Shown here: positions 27,740 to 35,358 of the stretch, piece by piece
How positions within the stretch are numbered: the stretch's first letter is position 1
Layout of the letters: every line of letters starts with the position of its first letter
Origin: Myxococcus landrumus
GTDB taxonomy: Bacteria; Myxococcota; Myxococcia; Myxococcales; Myxococcaceae
Direction: 5' to 3'
Assembly: GCF_017301635.1 (NCBI RefSeq)
Contig: NZ_CP071091.1
Span: forward strand, 3,174,001 to 3,238,000
Length of the DNA: 64,000 nt
Position numbers and translations under genes: made by a program
Notes under the pieces: generated by a model
Databases searched by the model: none
What the model was told of the DNA's origin: nothing
What the model saw: the letters and a program-made list of their open reading frames with translations, nothing else

Positions 27740-29086
27740 ATGGACTATCAAAAGCTCGCGAAGCGAATCGTCCAGCGCGCCACGAAGAAGGGCGCCCTCC
27801 AGGCGGAGGCCTTCCTGGAAGTGGGCCGCCAGAGCACGGTGCGCGTGCGCGAAGGACAGATTGAGGACCTCACCCAGTCCACGTCCAAGGGCGTGGGCCT
27901 GCGCGTCATCGTGAAGGGCCGGCTGGGCTTCGCCTTCACGTCGGACTTCGAGCCCTCGGGCCTGGAGCGGCTGGTGGACCAGGCACTGAAGCTGGCCGAG
28001 GCCGCCGCCCCCAGCAAGCTCAACGGCCTGCCCGGCGCGAAGGAGCTGGGCCGACTGGGCGACACCGGGGCGCTCTATGACCCGGCGGTGGCGAACCTCC
28101 CCGGAGACTGGAAGGTGAAGGCCGCGCTGGAGCTGGAGAAGGCGGGCCGGGCGGAGGACTCGCGCGTCACCACCTTCAACGCGGTGGGCGCCGGGGACTT
28201 CGTCTCCGAGGTGTACGTCGCGTCCTCGGAAGGAATGTCCGGGGGCTACTCGGGCACGTACGTGTACCTGTACGCGCTGCCGGTGGCCTCCGCGGACGGC
28301 CAGCTCCAGAAGGGTTACTGGCTCGACTACAAGCGCTTCCTCGATGACCTGGAGTCGCCGGAGTCCATCGGCCGGGAGGCCACGCGCCGCGCGGTGCGCA
28401 TGCTGGGCGCCCGGCGAGTGAAGACGCAGCAGGTGCCCGTGGTGTTCGACCCACTCGTCGCCGCGTCCTTCGTGTCGGGCGTGGCCAGGGCGGCCAACGG
28501 CAACGCCGTGCACCAGCAAGCCAGCATGTTCGCCGCGCGCCAGGGACAGCGGCTCGCGGGAGAGCACGTCACGCTGGTGGACAACGGCCTGCTGCCGCGA
28601 GGACTCGCCACCGCGCCGTTCGATGGCGAGGGAGTGCCCACCCGGCGCACCCCCATCATCGACCGGGGCATGCTCACCCACTTCCTCTACGACGCGTTCA
28701 CCGCTCGCAAGGCGAAGGCGCGCCCCACCGGTAACGCCAAGCGCGGCTACAACGCGCTGCCCACCATCGGCACCAGCAACCTGTACCTGGAGCCCGGCCA
28801 GAAACCGCCCGAGGAGCTCATCCGCGAGGTGGACCGGGGCTTCTACGTCACGTCGCTGCTCGGCCATGGCGCGAACCCCGTCACGGGTGAGCTGTCCGCG
28901 GGTGCCAACGGCCTGTGGATTGAGAACGGCGAGCTGACGCACGCGGTGCAGGAGGTCACCGTGGCGGGCAACGTCCTGAAGATGCTCCAGGACCTGGACG
29001 GCGTGGGCAACGACTTGCAGTTCCGCGGCGGCGCGGCGGGTGCGCCCACTGTCCGCTTCCGAGGTCTCACGCTCTCCGGGGAGTAG
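27740..29086 (+). CDS. pmbA: TldE/PmbA partner subunit of the TldD protease
   Basis: This encodes 448 residues of the TldE/PmbA family, paralogous to TldD but without the HExxxH motif; the equivalent region reads VVFDPLVAASFVSGVARAAN. Family motifs include DLTQSTSKGVGLRVI, GYNALPTIGTSNLYLEPG and the C-terminal GELSAGANGLWIENGE. TldE forms the substrate channel with TldD. It probably shares the tldD transcript, which appears to end at the hairpin beginning at 29093. Confidence 0.9.
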   Translation: MDYQKLAKRIVQRATKKGALQAEAFLEVGRQSTVRVREGQIEDLTQSTSKGVGLRVIVKGRLGFAFTSDFEPSGLERLVDQALKLAEAAAPSKLNGLPGAKELGRLGDTGALYDPAVANLPGDWKVKAALELEKAGRAEDSRVTTFNAVGAGDFVSEVYVASSEGMSGGYSGTYVYLYALPVASADGQLQKGYWLDYKRFLDDLESPESIGREATRRAVRMLGARRVKTQQVPVVFDPLVAASFVSGVARAANGNAVHQQASMFAARQGQRLAGEHVTLVDNGLLPRGLATAPFDGEGVPTRRTPIIDRGMLTHFLYDAFTARKAKARPTGNAKRGYNALPTIGTSNLYLEPGQKPPEELIREVDRGFYVTSLLGHGANPVTGELSAGANGLWIENGELTHAVQEVTVAGNVLKMLQDLDGVGNDLQFRGGAAGAPTVRFRGLTLSGE

Positions 29087-29092
29087 CCCTAC

Positions 29093-29126
29093 CTCCCGCG
29101 TCCTCCTAGCGTGGGCGGCGCGGGAG
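29093..29126 (+). terminator. Candidate hairpin terminator after pmbA
   Basis: CTCCCGCG (29093-29100) and CGCGGGAG (29119-29126) form a perfect 8-bp stem around an 18-base loop, 6 bases after the pmbA stop. There is no T tract. Confidence 0.42.
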
Positions 29127-29211
29127 TGTGTCACCCCACCCGTTCGGGGAGCCGGATGTCAGGGCCTCCGGCTACACCTTTCGTCGTCCGCAGCGAAGGA
29201 GGGCACACCCC

Positions 29212-30231
29212 ATGGCAGCGAAGTCCGCACGAAAGACGGCCGCCGCGAAGCCGAAGCCGAAGCCCGCGGCCACGCCCCGCAAGCCCCGCCGCAAGAAGGC
29301 GGCCCCCCAGTCGCGGGGCCTGTCTCCGGCCGATGTGGCGAGTGATTCGGTGGAGTACCCCACCGACATCCTCGACGCCGTGCGCGAGGACGGGGGTGAG
29401 GTCCTCGGCGTCTACCGCGAGCCCTTGGGGGGACACCCCGTGGTGCTCGCGGTGCTCCCCATCGACAAGGTGGAGCCCACGCCCTACCAGCGCGACCTGT
29501 CCGAGCCCCACGTGAAGCGGCTGGCCAGCGCGATGGAGCGACTGGACCGCTTCCTGGACCCCGTCATCGCCGTGCGCAAGGACGGCCGCTACTGGACACC
29601 CAACGGCAACCACCGGCTGCACGCCAGCAAGCTGCTGGGGGCCAAGTCCATCATCGCGCTGCTGCTGCCCGACGAGGACGTGGCCTATCAAATCCTCGCC
29701 CTCAACACGGAGAAGGCCCACAACCTCAAGGAGCGCTCGCTGGAGGTGGTCCGCATGTACCGGGGCCTGGTGGGCGCGGGCCGGGCCGGCGCGGAGAAGT
29801 CCTTCGCGCACCTCTTCGAGGAGCCCGCCTTCATCACCCTCGGCGCCGCCTACGAGCAGCGCCCCCGCTTCTCCGCGGGCGCCTACCACCCCTTCGTCAA
29901 GGCGGTGGAGGACTTCCTGGACCTGCCGCTGGACAAGGCGCTCGCCGTGCGCGAGGCGCGGGCCCAGAAGCTGCTCGAGCTCGACGACGCGGTGGTGGCG
30001 GTGGTCAACGCCCTCAAGGAGAAGGGGATGCAGAGCCCCTACCTCAAGAACTTCGTCGTCGGCCGCATCAACTTCCTGCGCTTCCGCAAGGGCACGAGCA
30101 AGCCGGACTTCGACGACACCGTGGGGAAGATGTTGGCCAGCGCCCTCAAGTTCAACCTCGACTCCGTCAAGCGCGAGGACATTGGCAGGATGGGCGGCGG
30201 CCCTCTGGAGCCGGACGAAGAGCACGCGTAG
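29212..30231 (+). CDS. ParB/Srx-fold protein with basic histone-like N-terminus
   Basis: This encodes 339 residues from the ATG at 29212, preceded by an excellent AGGAGGG (29197-29203). The first ~35 residues are Lys/Ala/Pro/Arg-rich (KPKPKPAATPRKPRRKKAAP), like a histone H1 tail. A ParB-like N-terminal domain follows (VLPIDKVEPTPYQRDLSEPH, then the box NGNHRLHASKLLGAKS corresponding to the GERRxxA region). The rest is helical. No ParA partner or parS site is seen, so it is not the chromosome-segregation ParB. Nucleotide-dependent DNA binding or nuclease activity is possible. It is 31 bases before the NtrC-type regulator and probably co-transcribed. Confidence 0.72.
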   Translation: MAAKSARKTAAAKPKPKPAATPRKPRRKKAAPQSRGLSPADVASDSVEYPTDILDAVREDGGEVLGVYREPLGGHPVVLAVLPIDKVEPTPYQRDLSEPHVKRLASAMERLDRFLDPVIAVRKDGRYWTPNGNHRLHASKLLGAKSIIALLLPDEDVAYQILALNTEKAHNLKERSLEVVRMYRGLVGAGRAGAEKSFAHLFEEPAFITLGAAYEQRPRFSAGAYHPFVKAVEDFLDLPLDKALAVREARAQKLLELDDAVVAVVNALKEKGMQSPYLKNFVVGRINFLRFRKGTSKPDFDDTVGKMLASALKFNLDSVKREDIGRMGGGPLEPDEEHA

Positions 30232-30262
30232 GGAACAAGGATTGCAAGCAGCGGCCCCCACC

Positions 30263-31654
30263 ATGACCACCTCGACCGTCCTCGTCGTCGATGACGACCG
30301 CGCCAACCTCGACTCCGTGACGCGCATCTTCCAGCGGGAGAGCATGGCCACGCTGGCCGCCACCAACGGCACGGAGGCGCTGGAGATGCTGCGCCGTCCC
30401 GAGGTCATGGTGATGGTGACGGACCTGATGATGCCGGGCATGGACGGGCAGGAGCTGCTGCGCGCGGCGCGCACCATCCGCCCCGACGTGGAGGTGGTGT
30501 TGATGACCGCCTACGGCACGGTGGAGACCGCCGTGGCCGCGATGAAGGACGGCGCCTACGACTTCATCACCAAGCCCCTCAAGCGCCACGCGCTGGTGAA
30601 GGCCGTGCAGAAGGCGCTGGAGAAGCGGGCGCTCGTCTCGGAGAACCAGACGCTCAAGGCGAAGCTGGCGGAGATGAGCGCCGCGGGCGGGCGGAGCATG
30701 GTGGGCCAGTCCCCCGCCTTCCGTGCCATGCTGGACACCATCCGCCAGGCGGCCCCGTCCACCGCCACCGTGCTGCTCCTGGGTGAGTCCGGCACGGGCA
30801 AGGAGCTGGCGGCGCGCTCGGTACATGAGTACTCCAGTCGCGCCAAGGGCACCTTCGTCGCCGTCAACTGCGGCGCGCTGCCGGAGAACATCCTGGAGGC
30901 GGAGCTGTTCGGCGTGGAGCGCGGGGCCTTCACCGGCGCGGTGGCCCGGCGCGAGGGCCGCTTCGAGCGCGCCCATGGCGGCACGCTCTTCCTGGATGAA
31001 GTGGGTGAGATGCCCCTGTCCGCCCAGGTGAAGCTCCTGCGCGCGCTGGCCGAGGGCGAAATCGAGCGCCTGGGTGGCACGCAGACGGTGAAGGTGGACG
31101 TGCGGTTGGTGGCCGCCACCAACAAGGACCTGCAGAAGGAAGTGGCCGAGGGCCGCTTCCGCGAGGACCTCTACTACCGACTCAACGTGGTGGAGATTCG
31201 CGTCCCCGCGCTGGCCTCGCGCCGAGAGGACATCCCGCTGCTGGCGGACGCGTTCCTGCGCCGCTTCGCCGCGAAGAACGGCAAGGCCCTGCGCGGCTTC
31301 TCCCCGGAGGCGCTCCAGACGCTGGAGAACTACGCCTGGCCCGGCAACGTGCGAGAGCTGGAGCACGCCGTCGAGCGCGCGGTGGTGCTGGCGCGAGGCG
31401 AGGTGCTGGAAGCCAGCGACCTGCCGGAGTCGGTGCGCAAGGGCCCGCTCGGCGCGGCGTCACAGCTCGTCATTCCCATTGGAACCCCCATGGAAGAGGT
31501 GGAGCGGCGGGTGATCCACGAGACGCTGCGCCACACCAAGGGCGACAAGACCCTGGCCGCACGGCTGTTGGGCATCGCCGCGCGCACCATCTACCGCAAG
31601 CTGGAGCGCGAGCAGTCGTCCGGCGGCGAACCCACCCCCGGCACCGACGACTGA
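30263..31654 (+). CDS. NtrC-family sigma-54-dependent response regulator
   Basis: This encodes 463 residues in three parts. The receiver domain (1-120) has its phospho-acceptor D54 in VTDLMMPGMDG. The AAA+ domain has Walker A GESGTGKE at 174-181 and the sigma-54 contact loop GAFTGA at 221-226. A C-terminal Fis-type helix-turn-helix ends with LLGIAARTIYRKLEREQ. All parts needed for activation are present. No histidine kinase gene is adjacent, so it is an orphan regulator. It sits directly upstream of a near-perfect sigma-54 promoter before gspC, making the type II secretion operon its likeliest target. Confidence 0.92.
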   Translation: MTTSTVLVVDDDRANLDSVTRIFQRESMATLAATNGTEALEMLRRPEVMVMVTDLMMPGMDGQELLRAARTIRPDVEVVLMTAYGTVETAVAAMKDGAYDFITKPLKRHALVKAVQKALEKRALVSENQTLKAKLAEMSAAGGRSMVGQSPAFRAMLDTIRQAAPSTATVLLLGESGTGKELAARSVHEYSSRAKGTFVAVNCGALPENILEAELFGVERGAFTGAVARREGRFERAHGGTLFLDEVGEMPLSAQVKLLRALAEGEIERLGGTQTVKVDVRLVAATNKDLQKEVAEGRFREDLYYRLNVVEIRVPALASRREDIPLLADAFLRRFAAKNGKALRGFSPEALQTLENYAWPGNVRELEHAVERAVVLARGEVLEASDLPESVRKGPLGAASQLVIPIGTPMEEVERRVIHETLRHTKGDKTLAARLLGIAARTIYRKLEREQSSGGEPTPGTDD

Positions 31655-31693
31655 CAGGCCGTCACACCGGCCCCCACCCCGCTTTGACAATTT

Positions 31694-31732
31694 GTCCCGA
31701 AGCCTGGGGCAGCCTGTTCCCTCGCTCGGGAC
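31694..31732. repeat. Inverted repeat upstream of the gspC sigma-54 promoter
   Basis: GTCCCGA (31694-31700) and TCGGGAC (31726-31732) are perfect inverted repeats with a 25-base spacer, about 70-105 bases upstream of the -24 element. They could be an enhancer site for an NtrC-type activator or a weak terminator for the preceding gene. Confidence 0.35.
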
Positions 31733-31799
31733 GGTCGCCCTTTCTGGAATAATTTCGAGCGCTTGGCCGTCCCCCTTGGATGGCCCGCCTGGCCCACGA

Positions 31800-31815
31800 T
31801 GGCACCTGACTTGCT
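31800..31815 (+). promoter_or_regulatory. Sigma-54 (-24/-12) promoter of the type II secretion operon
   Basis: TGGCACCTGACTTGCT matches the consensus TGGCACG-N4-TTGCW at every fixed position except the seventh. The GG (31801-31802) and GC (31813-31814) have the required 12-base register. Transcription would start near 31826, about 22 bases before the gspC ATG at 31848. A sigma-54 activator gene ends 145 bases upstream. Confidence 0.75.
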
Positions 31816-31847
31816 CTCCACGGGTTCGGCTTTCACTCGGAAGCGTG

Positions 31848-32747
31848 ATGGAACTCTTCTTTCGCAAATACTTCTGGACAGTGACCCTGCTGTTCATCGC
31901 GCTCGTCGCCCTGTTGGCGGCGAAGACGGTGAACCTGTTCGTCGAGTCCGCCATCTCCCCGGTGCCGACGTCGGGAGCCAACGCGCGTGCGCCCACCCAG
32001 GCACGCCAGCAGACGGCGATGGCCCTGCCCGACATGGAGGGACTGTCGCGGGTGACGGGCATCAAGATTCCGGAGCCGGAGAAGCCGGTCGTCGAGCCCA
32101 CGACTCCAGTGGCGGACCTCAACGCGGAGCCGGTGAAGAGTGGCCTTCGCGTGAAGCTGCTGGGCACGCTCGTCGCGAGCAACCCGGACTGGTCCTTCGC
32201 CTCCATCCAGGACATGGTGACCCAGCGCGCGCAGACGTACATGAAGGGCAACGAGCTGCAAGGCGCCACCGTTCACGAAATCGAGCGTGAGCGCGTCATC
32301 ATCATCAACAACGGCCGCAAGGAGTTCATCGACGGCAACCCGGGTGACGGCGCGGCGACGTTCGTTCCACCCACGCCGCCGGTGGCGACGGCCAACACCT
32401 CCACCAGTGGCATCCGCGCTGTCAGCGACAACGAGTACGAAGTGCCTCGCGCGGAAATCGACAAGACGCTCAACAACCTCAACGACGTGGCCATGCAGGC
32501 GCGAATCGTCCCCGCCTTCAAGGACGGACAGGCCGTGGGGTTCAAGCTCTTCTCCATCCGTCCGGACTCCATCTACTCGAAGATTGGCGTCCAGAACGGT
32601 GACGTCATCCGCCGCATCAACGGATTCGACCTCAACAGCCCGGAGAAGGCGCTGGAGGTCTATTCCAAGATGAAGGACGCATCCCGCATTGAAATCGAGA
32701 TCGAGCGCAACGGAGCGCCGATCCGCAAGTCCTACAACGTTCGTTAA
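31848..32747 (+). CDS. gspC: Type II secretion protein GspC with PDZ domain
   Basis: GspC links the inner-membrane platform to the secretin. This 299-residue protein has one N-terminal membrane segment (about 8-30), a Pro-rich linker, the homology region with LLGTLVASNPDWSFASIQD (about 105-150), and a C-terminal PDZ-like domain (about 225-299; FSIRPDSIYSKIGVQNGDVI). It is the first gene of the gsp operon and follows the sigma-54 promoter. gspD starts 24 bases downstream. Confidence 0.9.
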   Translation: MELFFRKYFWTVTLLFIALVALLAAKTVNLFVESAISPVPTSGANARAPTQARQQTAMALPDMEGLSRVTGIKIPEPEKPVVEPTTPVADLNAEPVKSGLRVKLLGTLVASNPDWSFASIQDMVTQRAQTYMKGNELQGATVHEIERERVIIINNGRKEFIDGNPGDGAATFVPPTPPVATANTSTSGIRAVSDNEYEVPRAEIDKTLNNLNDVAMQARIVPAFKDGQAVGFKLFSIRPDSIYSKIGVQNGDVIRRINGFDLNSPEKALEVYSKMKDASRIEIEIERNGAPIRKSYNVR

Positions 32748-32771
32748 ACCCCACGTCGCGCCCGCTCCTCC

Positions 32772-35354
32772 ATGAAGACGCTCCCGTCCTGGATGCTCTG
32801 CCTGTGCCTCGCGCTCGCCGTCCCCGCGCAGGCCCAGCGCCGCCCCCCACCGCCCGACAACTCCGCGCCTTCGGCGCCGGGTGAGCGGACCATCACTCCC
32901 CAGTCGCCCTCCGCCGACGAGGCCAATCAGGGCGCGCGCCGCACCCCCACGTGCGAGGAAGCCCGGCGCAACGCGCGCTACGGCATCTACTTCGACAAGG
33001 TCGAAATCGAGAAGCTGGTCCAGACGGTGGCGGACGCCACCTGCCGCACGTTCATCCTCCCGGAGAACGTGCGCGGGAAGATTTCCATCATCGGCCCGGA
33101 GAATGGCCGCGTGGAAGTGAACGCGGACGCGTTCTACTCCGCCTTCCTGGCCGCGCTCGACGCCAACGGCCTGGCCACCTATCAGTACGGCCGCTTCATG
33201 AAGATCGTCGACAAGCGGTCGGCGAAGCAGAACCCCATCCCCACCATCGTCGGTGACGGCGAGCCGTACACCACCAACGAGCAGATGGTGACCAAGCTGT
33301 TCCGCATCCGCAACGTGGAGGTGGAGCCGCTGCGCGGAGTGCTGCAGCAGCTGGTGTCGAAGGACGGCGACACGATTCCGTACCCGCCCGACACCATCAT
33401 CGTCAACGACGTGGGCTCCAACATCCACCGCCTGGAGCGCCTCATCGACCAGTTGGACACGCGCGCCGCCAGCGACGAGCTGCGCGTCATCCAGGTCCAG
33501 TACGCCTCCGCGCAGGACGTGGCCAACACGGTGCAGCGCATCTTCGAGGCCAAGGGCGCCCGCCCCGGTCAGCGCCCTGGCGCGTTCGTGCAGGGTGTCC
33601 CGCCCGCGGGGGGCACCCCCGAAGTCATGGCCCAGCCCATGCCGGGCGGCGGAGAGACCTCCGGCGGCCCGGTGACGCTGTCGCAGATCATCCCGGATGA
33701 GCGCACCAACAAGCTCATCATCGTCGCCAGCCCCGCAGCGTTCTCGCGCATCCAGGACATCGTCGCGCAGATTGACATCCCCTCCGGCACCGGCGGCCGC
33801 ATCAACGTCTATTACCTGGAGAACGCCAACGCGGAGGAGCTGGCCAGCACGCTCCAGTCGCTGGCCCAGGGCACCGCCAACCGTCCGCGCACGCCCGGAG
33901 CGCCCAACATGCCGCCGGGCGCGCCCCGGGGCACCTCCACCCAGGCCGCGGAGCTGTTCAGCGGCGAGGTGAAGATTTCGGCCGACAAGGGCACCAACTC
34001 CCTGGTCATCGTCGCCAGCCAGTCGGACTACAAGAACATCGTCCAGGTCATCCAGCAGCTCGACGCGCCCCGCCGCCAGGTGTTCGTCGAGGCCGTCATC
34101 ATGGAAGTGAACCTGACGCGCGACGCCGAGTTCGGCATCAACATGCACAGCGGCTTCTCGCTCAACACGGACCGGGGCGCGGCGCCGGGCCTGATTGGCA
34201 CGAACAACAGCGGCCAAGGCCTGCCTCCCTCGCTGAGCCTGGGCAACCTGGCGCAGTTCGGCGGCTTCCTCGCGGGCCTCCAGGGTCCGGTGATTCCGGC
34301 GCTGGAGAAGCTGGGCCTGGACATCCCCGCCTTCGGCATCGTGCTCCACGCGATGCAGCAGAGCGCGGACGTCAACGTGCTCTCCACGCCGCACATCCTC
34401 ACCAGCGACAACGAGGAGGCGGAAATCACCGTGGGCCAGAACGTGCCCTTCCAGTCCGGCTTCACGCCCTCCTCGCTGGGCTCCCAAGTGGGCGGCGGCA
34501 CGGGTGCCAACGGCGGCCTCAACCCGTCGATTCTCGGCGCGCTGGGCGGCCTGGGCTCGCTGTACGCGCCCATCCAGCGGCAGAACGTGGAGCTGAAGCT
34601 GACGGTGAAGCCGCAGATCAACGACAGCGACTACATCCGCATGGCCATCACCGAGCAGACGGAGGAGATTGCCTCCGACAACCCGGTGCTCGGCCCGACC
34701 ACCAGCAAGCGCAGCGCGAAGACGACGGTCATCGCCAAGGACCAGGAGACCGTCGTGCTGGGTGGCATCATGCAGGACCGCACCATCGAGTCCGTGAACA
34801 AGATTCCCGTGCTCGGCGACATCCCGCTCATCGGCAACCTCTTCCGCGACACCACGCGCAAGAAGACGAAGACCAACCTGCTCCTGTTCCTGACCCCGTA
34901 CATCATCCGCGGCCCCGAGGACTTCCGCATCATCCTCGAGCGCAAGATGAAGGAGCGGCAGCAGTTCGTGGAGCAGTTCTACGGCCAGCTCCCGGGCTAC
35001 GACGCGGCGGTGGACTTCAGCCGCAAGCCCGGTCCGCTCGCGAAGATGAACCAGGCCGTCGTCCGCGAGCGCCAGCGCGTGGAGAGCGGCGCGCCGGGTG
35101 ACCGCGTCATCGGCCCCAACACCTCGCCCTCCAACCGGCAGGCCGTCCCGCCGCCCGCTTCACCGCCGCCCTCCCCTGCTCCGGTCCCCGAGTCGCGCGG
35201 ACCCGAGGTGCGGGAAGCGCCGCCGCCTCCCACGGGTTCCGAAGAGTCCACCCCGGTCGTGCCGGTGCAGCCGGCACCCGAGGCGCCCGCGCCGGACTCC
35301 ACCGGCGACGCCTCGCAAGAGCGTCTGCGCATCCAGCCGGACACGGGAACCTGA
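32772..35354 (+). CDS. gspD: Type II secretion outer-membrane secretin GspD
   Basis: This encodes 860 residues with a signal peptide (MKTLPSWMLCLCLALAVPAQ, then AQ), an N0 domain (IYFDKVEIEKLVQTVADAT), three N-domain repeats (including IQVQYASAQDVANTVQRIF and VYYLENANAEELASTLQSLA), and the secretin core with VFVEAVIMEVNLTRDAEFGI, VGQNVPFQSG and VPVLGDIPLIGNLF-type sequence (here IPVLGDIPLIGNLFRD). It forms the outer-membrane channel. An unusual Pro/Ser/Ala-rich tail of about 110 residues follows the core in place of a recognisable pilotin-binding S domain. gspE starts 4 bases after the stop. Confidence 0.93.
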   Translation: MKTLPSWMLCLCLALAVPAQAQRRPPPPDNSAPSAPGERTITPQSPSADEANQGARRTPTCEEARRNARYGIYFDKVEIEKLVQTVADATCRTFILPENVRGKISIIGPENGRVEVNADAFYSAFLAALDANGLATYQYGRFMKIVDKRSAKQNPIPTIVGDGEPYTTNEQMVTKLFRIRNVEVEPLRGVLQQLVSKDGDTIPYPPDTIIVNDVGSNIHRLERLIDQLDTRAASDELRVIQVQYASAQDVANTVQRIFEAKGARPGQRPGAFVQGVPPAGGTPEVMAQPMPGGGETSGGPVTLSQIIPDERTNKLIIVASPAAFSRIQDIVAQIDIPSGTGGRINVYYLENANAEELASTLQSLAQGTANRPRTPGAPNMPPGAPRGTSTQAAELFSGEVKISADKGTNSLVIVASQSDYKNIVQVIQQLDAPRRQVFVEAVIMEVNLTRDAEFGINMHSGFSLNTDRGAAPGLIGTNNSGQGLPPSLSLGNLAQFGGFLAGLQGPVIPALEKLGLDIPAFGIVLHAMQQSADVNVLSTPHILTSDNEEAEITVGQNVPFQSGFTPSSLGSQVGGGTGANGGLNPSILGALGGLGSLYAPIQRQNVELKLTVKPQINDSDYIRMAITEQTEEIASDNPVLGPTTSKRSAKTTVIAKDQETVVLGGIMQDRTIESVNKIPVLGDIPLIGNLFRDTTRKKTKTNLLLFLTPYIIRGPEDFRIILERKMKERQQFVEQFYGQLPGYDAAVDFSRKPGPLAKMNQAVVRERQRVESGAPGDRVIGPNTSPSNRQAVPPPASPPPSPAPVPESRGPEVREAPPPPTGSEESTPVVPVQPAPEAPAPDSTGDASQERLRIQPDTGT

Positions 35355-35358
35355 GCCC

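Noticed and set aside
31684..31689. A perfect TTGACA upstream of gspC, considered as a housekeeping -35.
   Set aside because: No acceptable -10 lies 16-18 bases downstream, whereas the sigma-54 element is nearly perfect.
31833..34487. An 884-codon minus-strand open frame opposite gspC and gspD.
   Set aside because: It shows the same shadow effect; the plus-strand products are unmistakable T2SS proteins.
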